Counted from the stretch's first letter, positions 1-8,183 are shown. The stretch: 40,045 bases of DNA from Aquibacillus saliphilus (GCF_020404745.1 NZ_JAIZAP010000028.1:1-40045); one strand, 5' to 3'. Notes: generated from the sequence alone by a model not told the origin. Translations and numbers: made by a program.

Positions 1-130
1 TAGGGAGAATAATATAAAATTTAATAAAAAAGATAGGGAGCAATTTCCTCTGTTTAAAATAAAAAATGAAATTTTAAGAAAGATAGAGAAATTTCAAGTA
101 TGTGTCTGAAATTAAGGGGCCCAGCCGAAC

Positions 131-241
131 TTGGGGCGAATCCGCGCCCACATTCGCAGGCGGTGGAGCTGGATGTTGCACAATCCTATCATTAATTAAC
201 CTCATGGAAACAATTTTATAGTTTCATAAACATAAAAAAGC
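131..241. repeat. Dispersed intergenic repeat, copy A
   Basis: The stretch has one GGGGCGAATCC unit (133-143) followed by a module beginning CGCAGGCGGTGGAGCTGGA at 155 and ending in GGAAACAATTTTAT (206-219) and an A-rich tract. The same elements recur in the same order and almost the same spacing at 10860-10949. Both copies end directly at the terminator hairpin of a minus-strand gene. The first 130 bases of the window are A/T-rich and show nothing else I can name. Confidence 0.5.
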
Positions 242-263
242 ACTCTGTCCTAAAACAGAGCAC
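235..263 (-). terminator. Terminator of the PucR-family gene
   Basis: Read on the minus strand, GTGCTCTGT and ACAGAGTGC form a 9-bp stem (two G-U pairs) around a 6-base loop, followed by TTTTTT. It begins 8 bases after the stop codon of the PucR-family gene. Confidence 0.85.
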
Positions 264-270
264 CGATAGA

Positions 271-1950
271 TTATTTTATTTTTTTTAATGTCCAAAGACG
301 TACACTTAGTTCTAATAGGAATGAATCATCGGAATCAATTAATGATAACTTTGTTAATGACTCTATTTTTCTAAGACGGTGAAGTAAAGACTGTCGGTGT
401 AGATTCAACGCTCTTGCTGTTTGGCTTACGTTTCCCTTATAACTATTATAAATCATAAAAGTATAGATTAGATCTGCTTGCCTTTTCTTATCATAATTAA
501 CTAATGGTTCCAAGGTGTCTTTAACAATGGTAGCAATCTCACTTTCCTTTGAAATTGCCATTAGTAACCGGTTAATTCTTGTGTCACTAAAAAAAGTTCT
601 ATTTCCCGTTCCGCTTCGGTTTATTCCTATCTCTAATGCGGTAACTGCCTCATGATAGCTCTCATAAAAGGCATAATCACATACTTTCTGCGGTGCAACT
701 CCCCAAGAGATTTCCATTCCTGTCAGTAGTTGACTCAACCTACGCTCAACAGTATCTAAAAACTGATTAGCCACATCCCCATATGATAGATGATCCGCTT
801 CTAAATATAAAATAACTTCACCTTCATCAAAAGTTGTCATTGATTTTCGATTAAACAGCTTCCCAGCATAGGTAATCTCCTTTTGAATATAATAGTTCAT
901 CGTTTGTAAGGAAGAATTAGATGAATTATCACTACTCCCATCATCAGATTTAACTTGATCTTTGAAGCTAATATACCCGACGATACAAATAAATGAACGA
1001 CTTAAATCGTATCCAAGTAATTTAGCCTTTGACAATAACTGATCATCTACTTTTGTTTTTGTTTTAGCCAAATTTAATACAAAATTATCTTTTAACCTAA
1101 TTTCCGTTAACTCAATTGCATTCTCTTTTACGAAATAAAGTGCACACGCTGTTAATGCATGCTCCAAGACATTCATGACAAACCATGTTAAATCCGAGCT
1201 ATCACTTGGTTGAAACACAATATATCCTTGTTTTTTATGGTTATTTAAAATATTAAGTTGGAAAAATAGTTGTTTTTCGAATTTATATTCTTTTAAGTTG
1301 TAATATAATGGATGTTCACTAAATTGGTTATCTGAGAGGGGAGTTTGTTGAAGCTTATTATCTGGGTCATCACCAGTATAATCCTTTAAAATTTCTGAGT
1401 TAAAATGTTTATTAGCCCGGACGTATCTTGCTGCATCAGTAATAGCAACCGGAATTTTTATATATTTATATAAGGAGTGGGCAATCTCTTCTAACCCTTT
1501 ATCATGTAGAACACAATTAATCAATTCTTGTCTAGCATCTTCTGCTTTCTCATGTTTTTTTTGTTTATCTACCATAATCTCCTGCATAACCGTTTGCAGA
1601 ATATCCGCAAATCTAGTTTCCCATGGGACGTCAACAATAATCAGCTCATTTTCATCCGCTTTTGCCAAGACTCGATCAGGAATATTAAAAATATACCTTC
1701 CTGTCGCAAATCCTAATATGGACGCACCTGACTGGGTAACGTCTTCAACGAATTCTTCAAGCAAATCAGGATTGTCCTGACAACCAATACCGGTGCTTAG
1801 AACAAATTCATTTTTCCTGACAAAGTTTTCGACAGGTAACTCAATTACTGAAACCCATTCAATTGGTTTCTCGCCTAAATGTTTACCAGTCTTTACTTTA
1901 CACGACTTCATAATTGGTAGTTGCAAAACTTCACTTGCTGTTAATCCCAT
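271..1950 (-). CDS. PucR-family transcriptional regulator
   Basis: Predicted DNA-binding regulator of 559 residues. The N-terminal 125 residues look like the PucR ligand-sensing domain (begins LTASEVLQLP). The C-terminal 60 residues contain the PucR-type helix-turn-helix, with the stretch YKGNVSQTARALNLHRQSLL followed by HRLRKIESLT. The middle region probably holds the GGDEF-like dimerisation module of the family. I chose the ATG at 1950 because GAGGTG lies 5 bases before it; a GTG two codons upstream overlaps that ribosome binding site. Family members control purine catabolism, but also other pathways, and no purine degradation genes lie here, so the target is unknown. The neighbour tnrA, a nitrogen regulator that controls pucR in Bacillus subtilis, suggests a nitrogen-scavenging role (inference). 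Confidence 0.85.
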   Translation of the reverse strand: MGLTASEVLQLPIMKSCKVKTGKHLGEKPIEWVSVIELPVENFVRKNEFVLSTGIGCQDNPDLLEEFVEDVTQSGASILGFATGRYIFNIPDRVLAKADENELIIVDVPWETRFADILQTVMQEIMVDKQKKHEKAEDARQELINCVLHDKGLEEIAHSLYKYIKIPVAITDAARYVRANKHFNSEILKDYTGDDPDNKLQQTPLSDNQFSEHPLYYNLKEYKFEKQLFFQLNILNNHKKQGYIVFQPSDSSDLTWFVMNVLEHALTACALYFVKENAIELTEIRLKDNFVLNLAKTKTKVDDQLLSKAKLLGYDLSRSFICIVGYISFKDQVKSDDGSSDNSSNSSLQTMNYYIQKEITYAGKLFNRKSMTTFDEGEVILYLEADHLSYGDVANQFLDTVERRLSQLLTGMEISWGVAPQKVCDYAFYESYHEAVTALEIGINRSGTGNRTFFSDTRINRLLMAISKESEIATIVKDTLEPLVNYDKKRQADLIYTFMIYNSYKGNVSQTARALNLHRQSLLHRLRKIESLTKLSLIDSDDSFLLELSVRLWTLKKIK

Positions 1951-1970
1951 AAGCACACCTCATTTTGCAC

Positions 1971-2005
1971 AAATTCATAGTTTCAATCAATCGTTTTATG
2001 AATTT
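1971..2005. promoter_or_regulatory. Inverted repeat upstream of the PucR-family gene, possible operator
   Basis: AAATTCATA (1971-1979) and TATGAATTT (1997-2005) are perfect 9-bp arms separated by 17 bases, 21 bases upstream of the PucR-family start codon. Its position suits an autoregulatory operator, but no known consensus is matched. Confidence 0.3.
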
Positions 2006-2121
2006 CCAAGTACACTTAAGATACCACAGTCCGACCTCCTTTAGATGCCGTTTTAAAAGAATATTCTGTTAATTTATTTTCTCATGGTTAACAGCTTTTT
2101 ACAACATTAGTAATTGATTTA

Positions 2122-2448
2122 TTATTCTTTTTGTATCCCGAACCTTGCATTAATTTCACCACGTAATAATTCTTTTCTTTTTCTCTTATCCCCCATTCTT
2201 TTAGCTTTTAACATGTCCTGCCTAATTTCGTATGTTTGAACTCCTTCTTCTCGTTTATTTGCAATATCTATTAATTGTTCCACATCCGCAAATGAATATT
2301 TTCTATTTCCACGAGGAGATCTCTCAGGAAAAATTAATTTTCGTTCTTCGTAATATCGGATTTGCCTTTCAGTCAAACCAGTTAACTCACTAACCACTCC
2401 AATCGTGATTACTTTTCTCTCTTTATAAGAAGGGGTTTTGTTTGTCAT
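2122..2448 (-). CDS. tnrA: Nitrogen regulator TnrA (MerR family)
   Basis: Global nitrogen transcription factor of 108 residues, close to the 110 of B. subtilis TnrA. The MerR-type winged helix is plain: VITIGVVSELTGLTERQIRY, then YEERKLIFPERSPRGNRKYS and FADVEQLIDIANKREEGVQT, which match TnrA/GlnR. The C-terminus NARFGIQKE corresponds to the tail through which TnrA is held by feedback-inhibited glutamine synthetase in B. subtilis. No glnA lies beside it, which favours TnrA over GlnR. An in-frame ATG at 2595 would add 49 residues unlike the family; I prefer the ATG at 2448, preceded by GGTGGTG, because the predicted promoter lies downstream of 2595. Two TnrA-type boxes upstream suggest autoregulation. 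Confidence 0.9.
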   Translation of the reverse strand: MTNKTPSYKERKVITIGVVSELTGLTERQIRYYEERKLIFPERSPRGNRKYSFADVEQLIDIANKREEGVQTYEIRQDMLKAKRMGDKRKRKELLRGEINARFGIQKE

Positions 2449-2586
2449 TTTTTTCACCACCACTACATATGATTTGTAATCACTATAATCCGAAACTTCG
2501 ACACTTGCGTTTATAAAACGAGCATTGAGTTTTTTTTCTAACAAATTAATTAGCTTCTCTAACGCAATCATCTGAGTATATTTTTT

Positions 2587-2592
2587 ATTATA
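2587..2592 (-). promoter_or_regulatory. Predicted -10 element of tnrA
   Basis: On the minus strand there is a perfect TATAAT with no good -35 element 17 bases upstream (TTAATT), as expected for an activator-dependent promoter. A start site 7 bases downstream (about 2580) puts the centre of the TnrA box (2630) at about -50, the usual spacing for TnrA activation. Confidence 0.5.
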
Positions 2593-2621
2593 CATGGAAA
2601 ATTAAGTTAAATTAATAATTA

Positions 2622-2638
2622 TGTAAGAAAATCTAACA
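2622..2638. promoter_or_regulatory. TnrA/GlnR box 1
   Basis: TGTAAGAAAATCTAACA fits the TnrA/GlnR consensus TGTNA-N7-TNACA at every fixed position. It lies between tnrA and the divergent small gene at 2747. Confidence 0.75.
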
Positions 2639-2666
2639 AACTATATCTGCACAAATTTGAAAACTA

Positions 2667-2683
2667 CGTAATAAAACCTTACA
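2667..2683. promoter_or_regulatory. TnrA/GlnR box 2, one mismatch
   Basis: CGTAATAAAACCTTACA matches TGTNA-N7-TNACA except for the first base. Its centre is 45 bp from box 1, on the side of the divergent plus-strand gene. Confidence 0.55.
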
Positions 2684-2746
2684 AACAAAGTGTAAAGATT
2701 TTAAGGGTTATTTAAAATTATGTCTATCGCCGAAAGGAGTGATTTT

Positions 2747-2914
2747 TTGTCCTATTTAAGAGAAGCTGTTGAACAGCAAAAAAAATTCCTTATAAACAAA
2801 CTAATCCAAGCAGGTATTTATGACCCTGCTGATCATCAACTATACAATAAAACAATTACCGAGTTAGAAATTGAATATAAAATTCTATTAGAAACTACTA
2901 ATAATCCTATCTAA
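2747..2914 (+). CDS. Small FbpA-like (Fur-regulated basic protein) family protein
   Basis: A 55-residue protein with the pattern LREAVEQQKKFLINKLIQAG, then IYDPADHQLYNKTITELEIE, typical of the FbpA family of small Bacillaceae proteins. In B. subtilis the founding member takes part in the iron-sparing response, but many homologues are uncharacterised and I see no Fur box here. I chose the TTG at 2747 because AAGGAG lies 8 bases before it; an ATG at 2720 is in frame but has no ribosome binding site. The gene is divergent from tnrA across two TnrA boxes, so nitrogen control is possible (inference). The frame remains largely open after the stop (see next entry). Confidence 0.65.
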   Translation: MSYLREAVEQQKKFLINKLIQAGIYDPADHQLYNKTITELEIEYKILLETTNNPI

Positions 2915-3052
2915 CTAGATGCAATTGGAATTCATTTGAAAAGAGTACTGAACGTAGAAAAAGAAGCACTGGTTTAGCAAAAAAAAGTAGAACTAGATTA
3001 TTTAAGAGATGAAAGACGGGAAACCCTAATCTCCAATAGTAGTCCAGAATAG
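2915..3052 (+). pseudogene. Possible decayed reading frame behind the FbpA-like gene
   Basis: In the same frame as the FbpA-like gene the codons after its TAA read on without a stop to a TAG at 2975, and then to another TAG at 3050. The decoded pieces look protein-like and charged (HLKRVLNVEKEALV, stop, QKKVELDYLRDERRETLI). This may be a decayed C-terminal extension or a second small gene; no start codon has a good ribosome binding site. Not recognised. Confidence 0.25.
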
Positions 3053-3054
3053 TT

Positions 3055-3080
3055 AAAAAGGGTGCCACGGTACCCTTTTT
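3055..3080 (+). terminator. Terminator behind the FbpA-like gene
   Basis: AAAAAGGGT and ACCCTTTTT form the stem around GCCACGGT, with the T-run in the 3' arm. Confidence 0.75.
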
Positions 3081-3159
3081 ATTTTACACTGACACAGATT
3101 ATCGAATTAGTGAATAAACTGGAATATAATTCATTCATAATTCGGGGTGGGGATATTCT

Positions 3160-5262
3160 ATGAATATACCAACAATTTTATCTGGACCTATTATTCGAAG
3201 GGCAGAGCCTTCACAAGTATATATATGGATCGCTACAAGCAAACCGTTTCAAATTGATGCAAAGATCTATAACCTAAGCCAAACTGTTAGTGAACAAGAA
3301 GATGTAAGCGCTCGGTCCGAAACAGAAACGATTTCAATTGGAGAAAATCTTTTTATCCATTTAATCAAGATTATCCCTAAGAAAAAGACCTTCCCAGCTA
3401 ATCAATTATTTGGCTACAACCTTTTTTTAAACAACAACTCTATAGTATCTGATCTAGGAAGCTTCGGTCTCCTGTCACCACAAAATCCTCATTCAATTGT
3501 TTATGGCAGCCTTAAATACCCATCTTTTTATATTCACAAACAAGACAACACCAATCATATCCTGTATGGATCCTGCCGAAAGCTTCATGGCAAGGGCAAT
3601 GACGCATTGGTTACAGCTGATTTAAGCATAGACGAACATCATCTCAATCTATCCAAACGACCTAATGCTTTATTTTTAATGGGAGATCAAATTTATGCAG
3701 ATGACGTCGCAGATCCTATTTCCCATTTCATTTATGACTTAGGTAGAGAATTAATTGGTAGAGACGAAAATTTAGCTTTATTAGATTCTCGCCTTGAAGA
3801 GGATCCATTTAAATCGTCTATAAATAAAACCAATGGCAGGCAATTTATTATTGAGCACTTTGGTAAATTTACATCCAAAAACGCTAGCAATCACTTAATT
3901 ACACTCGGTGAATATGCAGCAATGTACTTATTATCTTTCGGACCACACCTATGGGAACTAGCTACAGATTATGGAGTTTTTGATACTACAGAGAACACGG
4001 ATGACTTTTATTTTATCTATCCCGATAAAACACGTTATCAAGCTAAACGACAAAAAGAAATTGATAAATACGAAACACGCTATAATGAGCAATTAGAGGA
4101 TGTTTACTGCTTTCAAACAACACTTTTTCGCGTGCGCAGAGCGTTAGCCAACATTCCCACCTATATGATTTTTGATGACCACGATATCACCGATGACTGG
4201 AACCTTTCGATTGACTGGGTAAATAATGTTCAAACAGCTCCCTTAGGTAACCACGTGGTAGCAAATGGATTAGCATCATACTGGGCATTTCAAGGCTGGG
4301 GTAATGATCCTGACAGCTTTAATCAATCATTTAAAAATACAATGATAGCTTATTTTAATTCATTAAAAGTAAATACTTCTATATATGAGGAATGGCATGA
4401 AATGCTTTGGCACTATGACCACTGGCACTTCGTTGCACCCACTGAACCAAAGGCTATTTTTTTAGACACCCGAACAATGAGACAATTTGATTCACAACCA
4501 AAACCAACAAAGATTGGTTCTATTTTTGAAGAGAACATTCGAAGTCCTCAGTTAATTAGCCAAAAGGGATGGCAGAAAACCTCCAAAACACTTAGTAAAA
4601 GCGGCTGGCAAACAGGCTCACAACTAGTAATTGTTTCACCTACACCTTTATACGGAATAGGATTGATCGAGTCAGTTCTAGATAAATATATTTATCCGTT
4701 GCGTGTGCTTGGAATACCCGTAGAGAGCTTGCTTGATTTTGAAGCATGGAAATATAATGGAACCGGGTTTAACGGATTTCTCCAATCAATTGCAACATGG
4801 AATCCAAGTGATTGTTTCATTCTATCTGGAGATGTCCACTATGCATCCTCAGTCAAATCCACCGTCGAATATAGGAACGGGACAGTATCCAGTATTTATC
4901 AATTTACAAGCAGCCCCATGAATAATATGAGTTTTACCGGAGTCTGGGGCTCTTTAATGAAGAAAGTAATTTGGCTCAACACTCTAAAAAGAAAACGCGA
5001 GAACATTTACCGCTATTGTGATGAATTAAATAACCTCGTGATTGAGGACGATCAAACCACCTGCCCAGCAACATTTAACTGGCGTGAAACAATCCGCTAT
5101 CTAACAACTGAAAAAGAATCAATCATTGAAACGGAAAACAATTTAGGACTGTTAACGTTAGAACCAGTTTTAGCACAGAATACGCTACTAAAGTATTTTG
5201 GATTGTATAAGCATGAAAAGAAATATAAACCGCTTGAGTTGGTTTCCTCTGATGAATTATAG
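3160..5262 (+). CDS. PhoD-like metallophosphatase
   Basis: Predicted metal-dependent phosphatase or phosphodiesterase of the alkaline phosphatase D family, 700 residues. The metal-site motifs occur in order: GSCR near residue 138, MGDQIYADD near 175, DDHDITDDW near 338 and SGDVHYA near 557. There is no signal peptide or twin-arginine motif, unlike secreted PhoD of B. subtilis, so it is probably cytoplasmic. This matches the long intracellular branch of the family rather than PhoD itself, so I give no symbol. The start ATG follows a weak GGTGGGG site. Its own terminator follows directly, so it is probably a single-gene transcript. Substrate unknown. Confidence 0.85.
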   Translation: MNIPTILSGPIIRRAEPSQVYIWIATSKPFQIDAKIYNLSQTVSEQEDVSARSETETISIGENLFIHLIKIIPKKKTFPANQLFGYNLFLNNNSIVSDLGSFGLLSPQNPHSIVYGSLKYPSFYIHKQDNTNHILYGSCRKLHGKGNDALVTADLSIDEHHLNLSKRPNALFLMGDQIYADDVADPISHFIYDLGRELIGRDENLALLDSRLEEDPFKSSINKTNGRQFIIEHFGKFTSKNASNHLITLGEYAAMYLLSFGPHLWELATDYGVFDTTENTDDFYFIYPDKTRYQAKRQKEIDKYETRYNEQLEDVYCFQTTLFRVRRALANIPTYMIFDDHDITDDWNLSIDWVNNVQTAPLGNHVVANGLASYWAFQGWGNDPDSFNQSFKNTMIAYFNSLKVNTSIYEEWHEMLWHYDHWHFVAPTEPKAIFLDTRTMRQFDSQPKPTKIGSIFEENIRSPQLISQKGWQKTSKTLSKSGWQTGSQLVIVSPTPLYGIGLIESVLDKYIYPLRVLGIPVESLLDFEAWKYNGTGFNGFLQSIATWNPSDCFILSGDVHYASSVKSTVEYRNGTVSSIYQFTSSPMNNMSFTGVWGSLMKKVIWLNTLKRKRENIYRYCDELNNLVIEDDQTTCPATFNWRETIRYLTTEKESIIETENNLGLLTLEPVLAQNTLLKYFGLYKHEKKYKPLELVSSDEL

Positions 5263-5297
5263 AAAAGCTACCTTCTAAATTTAGAGGGTAGCTTTTT
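5263..5297 (+). terminator. Terminator of the PhoD-like gene
   Basis: AAAAGCTACC ... GGTAGCTTTTT with the inner pair TCTAAA/TTTAGA forms a long hairpin ending in TTTTT, right behind the stop codon. Confidence 0.85.
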
Positions 5298-5647
5298 GGA
5301 TGAAGTTAATTCTCGTTCAGCCAGCACCTATGAGCGTTCGCTTCGGTTTCATTCTTATTCAGAACCGCATGCTATCCTCCAAATCCCGTAGTAAGTAGCG
5401 TAATGACTAGTGGTCCCAGGATTACAATAAGTATAGGAGGCAACCCGGCTTATTTATCTGAAACACATGAAAACATGATAATGACATCTTTTACTTCCTC
5501 CATCTGATGAAAATATAAAACCGTGGAGGTTTATAACCAATATCAAGTGCAGATTTCGTAACTTCCTGTCGGGACGATTACGAGGTATAATTTAAACGAA
5601 GGGCAATATGTTCAAACGACGGAATCTTACTAATACTGGGGGAGCAT
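5298..5647 (+). other. Intergenic stretch of 350 bases
   Basis: No convincing gene. A perfect TATAAT at 5586-5591 could be the -10 of the following gene, although no good -35 precedes it. On the minus strand about 5445-5375 encodes a short hydrophobic run (PPILIVILGPLVITLL, ending TGFGG), starting at a TTG without ribosome binding site; this is more likely chance or a relic. An AGGAGG near 5436 is followed by no usable start. Confidence 0.4.
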
Positions 5648-6976
5648 ATGATCTATTTATTTACGCTATTGTTTCCACTTTTTATCTTTCCATGGGTTTA
5701 TGATTTACACGATACAATTATAAAATATATGTTTTTTATTATTTTCACTCTATCTTTAACAGCCTTTTATTTTATAAGAAGAGACAATTTTGGACTGAGA
5801 AGTAAGAAGGTTACTTTCGAACAATATTTAATACTGGCTCTCGGGATATTAATAGTTCTTTCAACCTTACTTTCTGTCGATCCAATTCAATCTATTTTTG
5901 GAAGACTTACTCGCTATGAAGGGAGTTTGTCCTTTATATGCTACTTCGCCCTTTTCTTCCTAACATACCGACTTGTTGATTATAAAGAACAAAAGGTATT
6001 TAACGGACTCATTTGTACTGGTATTTTTATATCAATATATGGGATATTAGAGCATTTTAACTTGGATTTTTGGTCAACTAGAGAGATGCCAGAAAAGTGG
6101 ACAAGAAGTGAAGCATTTTTTGATAATCCTAATATCTTCGGGTCTTATCTAGTTATCATTACTATGATATCAATATTCTTGTTACTCCATACTACTATTC
6201 GGAAGTATTATTTACTTTATTTTTTTGCAGCAAATTTATTTTTCCTAACAGCACTTTATTCTTCTAATCGAAGCACATTAATTGGATTATTTGTCAGTCT
6301 TTTGTTTTTAACTATTTTTGTTGTTATAAAGAGAAAATATCTATGGAAGCGATGGATTCTTCTAGCAGTTACGTTTATTTCCATATTCGGAGTAACAAAT
6401 GCGCTAGAAGGAAATGCCTATCTGGCTAGATTCTTAAGTATTTTCAGTGACACTAACAGCCTTATTTTAAATGAACAAACAGGCGATGAAGGAGCAGGCC
6501 GGATATTTATATGGACTGAATCACTACCATTATTAAGAGAACATTTCTGGATTGGTTCAGGTCCAGATACGTTTGCAGAGGCGTTTCATTCAAATATTGA
6601 TGATTCGAAGCTAATTGCACACTTTGGAACAGCAGGGAAAACCGTTGATAAGGCACACAATGAGTATCTACACATTGGAGTTACTTTAGGTGTTCCAGCT
6701 TTACTCATATATTTATTGTTTTTATTTAGAGTTTTGTATCTTGCCTTTAAATCAATTAAATATATGACTAACAAACAAAAAATAATCCACTATGGTTTAA
6801 TGGCAACGATTATAGGATACCTTACCCAAGCATTCTTTAATATTAGTATGCCAACAGTAGCGCCGTTGTTCTGGATACTATTAGGTCTTTGTTATGGTAT
6901 TTCCATTGACCACTTGCAAAAGGCAACTAATACAACAAGCAAGAATGAAGACCTGGAATCTACAGTTGCTATGTGA
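5648..6976 (+). CDS. O-antigen ligase/polymerase family (Wzy_C) membrane protein
   Basis: Polytopic membrane protein of 442 residues, with about ten hydrophobic segments starting at residue 1. Family hallmarks are TRYEGSLSFICYFALFFLTY near residue 90, FFDNPNIFGSYLV near 157, SSNRSTLIGLF near 214, the long outer loop with GRIFIWTESLPLLREHFWIG near 285, and DKAHNEYLHIGVTLGVPALL near 334. Wzy_C proteins polymerise or ligate lipid-linked polysaccharide, or act on glycosylated proteins. No glycosyltransferase, flippase or teichoic acid gene is adjacent, so the substrate cannot be inferred. The ribosome binding site GGGGGAG is only 3 bases from the ATG, shorter than usual. Confidence 0.8.
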   Translation: MIYLFTLLFPLFIFPWVYDLHDTIIKYMFFIIFTLSLTAFYFIRRDNFGLRSKKVTFEQYLILALGILIVLSTLLSVDPIQSIFGRLTRYEGSLSFICYFALFFLTYRLVDYKEQKVFNGLICTGIFISIYGILEHFNLDFWSTREMPEKWTRSEAFFDNPNIFGSYLVIITMISIFLLLHTTIRKYYLLYFFAANLFFLTALYSSNRSTLIGLFVSLLFLTIFVVIKRKYLWKRWILLAVTFISIFGVTNALEGNAYLARFLSIFSDTNSLILNEQTGDEGAGRIFIWTESLPLLREHFWIGSGPDTFAEAFHSNIDDSKLIAHFGTAGKTVDKAHNEYLHIGVTLGVPALLIYLLFLFRVLYLAFKSIKYMTNKQKIIHYGLMATIIGYLTQAFFNISMPTVAPLFWILLGLCYGISIDHLQKATNTTSKNEDLESTVAM

Positions 6977-6992
6977 ATTATTTACCGTTTAA

Positions 6993-7095
6993 TCAATTTC
7001 ATAATACCTATTTACCGCCATCAAGGTTAAACCTTTTCCAACTATATGTTGTTGGGATTTGGCTTGATATTGCAATTATAAAATTGACTCCGTTG
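6993..7095. repeat. Structured dispersed repeat, copy 1
   Basis: About 100 bases that recur, with a few substitutions and 1-base indels, at 39695-39797 in the same orientation. Shared segments include TAAACCTTTTCCAACTATAT and GGCTTGATATTG. Internal pairing is possible: ATCAAG (7020-7025) with CTTGAT (7063-7068), and CCAAC (7038-7042) with GTTGG (7051-7055). It lies between the Wzy_C gene and the sspH promoter. Confidence 0.8.
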
Positions 7096-7099
7096 TAAA

Positions 7100-7129
7100 A
7101 GAATAATCTATTTTAAACAGGAAATAATA
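7100..7129 (+). promoter_or_regulatory. Candidate forespore (sigma-G/F type) promoter of sspH
   Basis: AGAATA, a 17-base spacer and AATAATA resemble the sigma-G -35 (TGHATR) and -10 (CATWHTA) elements with one mismatch each. The start would be about 25 bases before the sspH ATG, as expected for a spore protein gene. Confidence 0.45.
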
Positions 7130-7161
7130 TCCTTGTCTTAATTTCACAAGGAGGTTTTACG

Positions 7162-7341
7162 ATGAATCCACAACGTGCAAAGGAAATCGTTGACTCACCA
7201 ACGATGATTAATGTAATGCTCGAGGGAAATCCTATTTATATTCAACATGTAAATGAAAGTGAGTCAACAGCACGGGTATTTCCTGTTGATGATCCGGAAA
7301 AAGAAAAAGAGGTATCATTAGATAGTCTAAATGAAGAATAA
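7162..7341 (+). CDS. sspH: Small acid-soluble spore protein, H type (SspH)
   Basis: A 59-residue protein beginning MNPQRAKEIVDSPTMINVML and continuing EGNPIYIQHVNESESTARVF, which fits the SspH family in sequence and length (59 in B. subtilis). These minor SASPs are made in the forespore and stored in the spore core; they are unrelated in sequence to the DNA-binding alpha/beta SASPs. A strong GGAGG lies 7 bases before the ATG. The gene has a candidate forespore promoter and its own terminator, so it is monocistronic. It is the clearest evidence in the window that the organism forms endospores. Confidence 0.9.
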   Translation: MNPQRAKEIVDSPTMINVMLEGNPIYIQHVNESESTARVFPVDDPEKEKEVSLDSLNEE

Positions 7342-7351
7342 TCACACAAAT

Positions 7352-7382
7352 AAACAAGCCTCCATCGGAGGCTTGTTTATTT
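7352..7382 (+). terminator. Terminator of sspH
   Basis: AAACAAGCCTCC and GGAGGCTTGTTT are perfect 12-bp arms around an ATC loop, followed by a T-rich tail. Confidence 0.9.
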
Positions 7383-7453
7383 AACTTTCCTATCAGTATA
7401 AAAAGATTAGATTGCAGTAAATTATAAATAACTAATTTTCACGGAGGGTACTT

Positions 7454-8179
7454 ATGTTAGAAACTCTTAAGGATTCTTCCTTAGTTATTGGTAGAATAAT
7501 TACTATCATACCGCTTCTTTTATTTATCACTATCTTCATGGGAAAACGAGCTATTGGAGAATTACCTATCTTTGATTTTTTAATCATTCTCACGTTAGGT
7601 GCAGTTGTCGGAGCTGATATCGCAGATCCATCAATTAATCACATACCAACGGCAGTAGCGATTGTTGCACTTGGTATTTTTCAAAGAGTTGTTGCTCGTT
7701 GGAAGATATCGAATCGCAAACTCGGGAGAATGATTACGTTTGAACCAACTGTGGTCATAAAAGATGGGAAGATATTAGATAAGAATTTAAGAAGAATTCG
7801 CTATTCGATTGATAACGTCTTACAAATGCTTCGCCAAAAAGATGTGTTTGACATTAACGACGTGGATATGGCAATCATTGAGGCTAACGGTACGTTAAGT
7901 GTCTATAAAAAATCTCACAAAAACACTGTAACGCTCGAAGACATGGGTATTTCCAAGAATACTTCAAGTCTTGCCCTCCCAGTAATTATGGAAGGGACCA
8001 TTTATCATGATGTGCTTAAACAATATAACGTCGACGAAACATGGTTAAATCAGCAACTAAAGATGAATAACATAAATCATAGTAAGGACATCTTATTTGC
8101 ATCGATTAATAACAAACTAGAATTTCATGTTTCATTGAAGAATGAAAAAGGGCTAACTATCCCTAAAATTTATCACTAA
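7454..8179 (+). CDS. YetF/DUF421 family membrane protein
   Basis: A 241-residue protein with three N-terminal membrane segments (about residues 9-28, 36-54 and 61-77), followed by a soluble domain. The N-terminal motif GKRAIGELPIFDFLIILTLG and the soluble motif RRIRYSIDNVLQMLRQKDVF, followed by DINDVDMAIIEANGTLSVYK, are the signature of the YetF family. Several B. subtilis paralogues (YetF, YdfS, YrbG, YkjA) exist; some are linked to sporulation or the spore inner membrane, and a neighbouring SASP gene is compatible with that, but this one cannot be assigned. GGAGGG lies 5 bases before the ATG. Confidence 0.85.
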   Translation: MLETLKDSSLVIGRIITIIPLLLFITIFMGKRAIGELPIFDFLIILTLGAVVGADIADPSINHIPTAVAIVALGIFQRVVARWKISNRKLGRMITFEPTVVIKDGKILDKNLRRIRYSIDNVLQMLRQKDVFDINDVDMAIIEANGTLSVYKKSHKNTVTLEDMGISKNTSSLALPVIMEGTIYHDVLKQYNVDETWLNQQLKMNNINHSKDILFASINNKLEFHVSLKNEKGLTIPKIYH

Positions 8180-8183
8180 TCTT

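Noticed and set aside
563-574. GTAACCGGTTAA in the PucR-family gene as a cre or RbsR site
   Set aside because: One arm is imperfect, it lies deep in an unrelated coding region, and it mainly shows that such motifs arise by chance.
2449-2595. Longer N-terminus for TnrA (49 more residues)
   Set aside because: TnrA is about 110 residues, the inner start has a ribosome binding site, and the predicted promoter -10 lies so that transcription begins downstream of 2595.
5375-5445. Minus-strand hydrophobic mini-frame ending GFGG as a small membrane protein gene
   Set aside because: About 23 codons from a TTG with no ribosome binding site and no known small family; chance is more likely.
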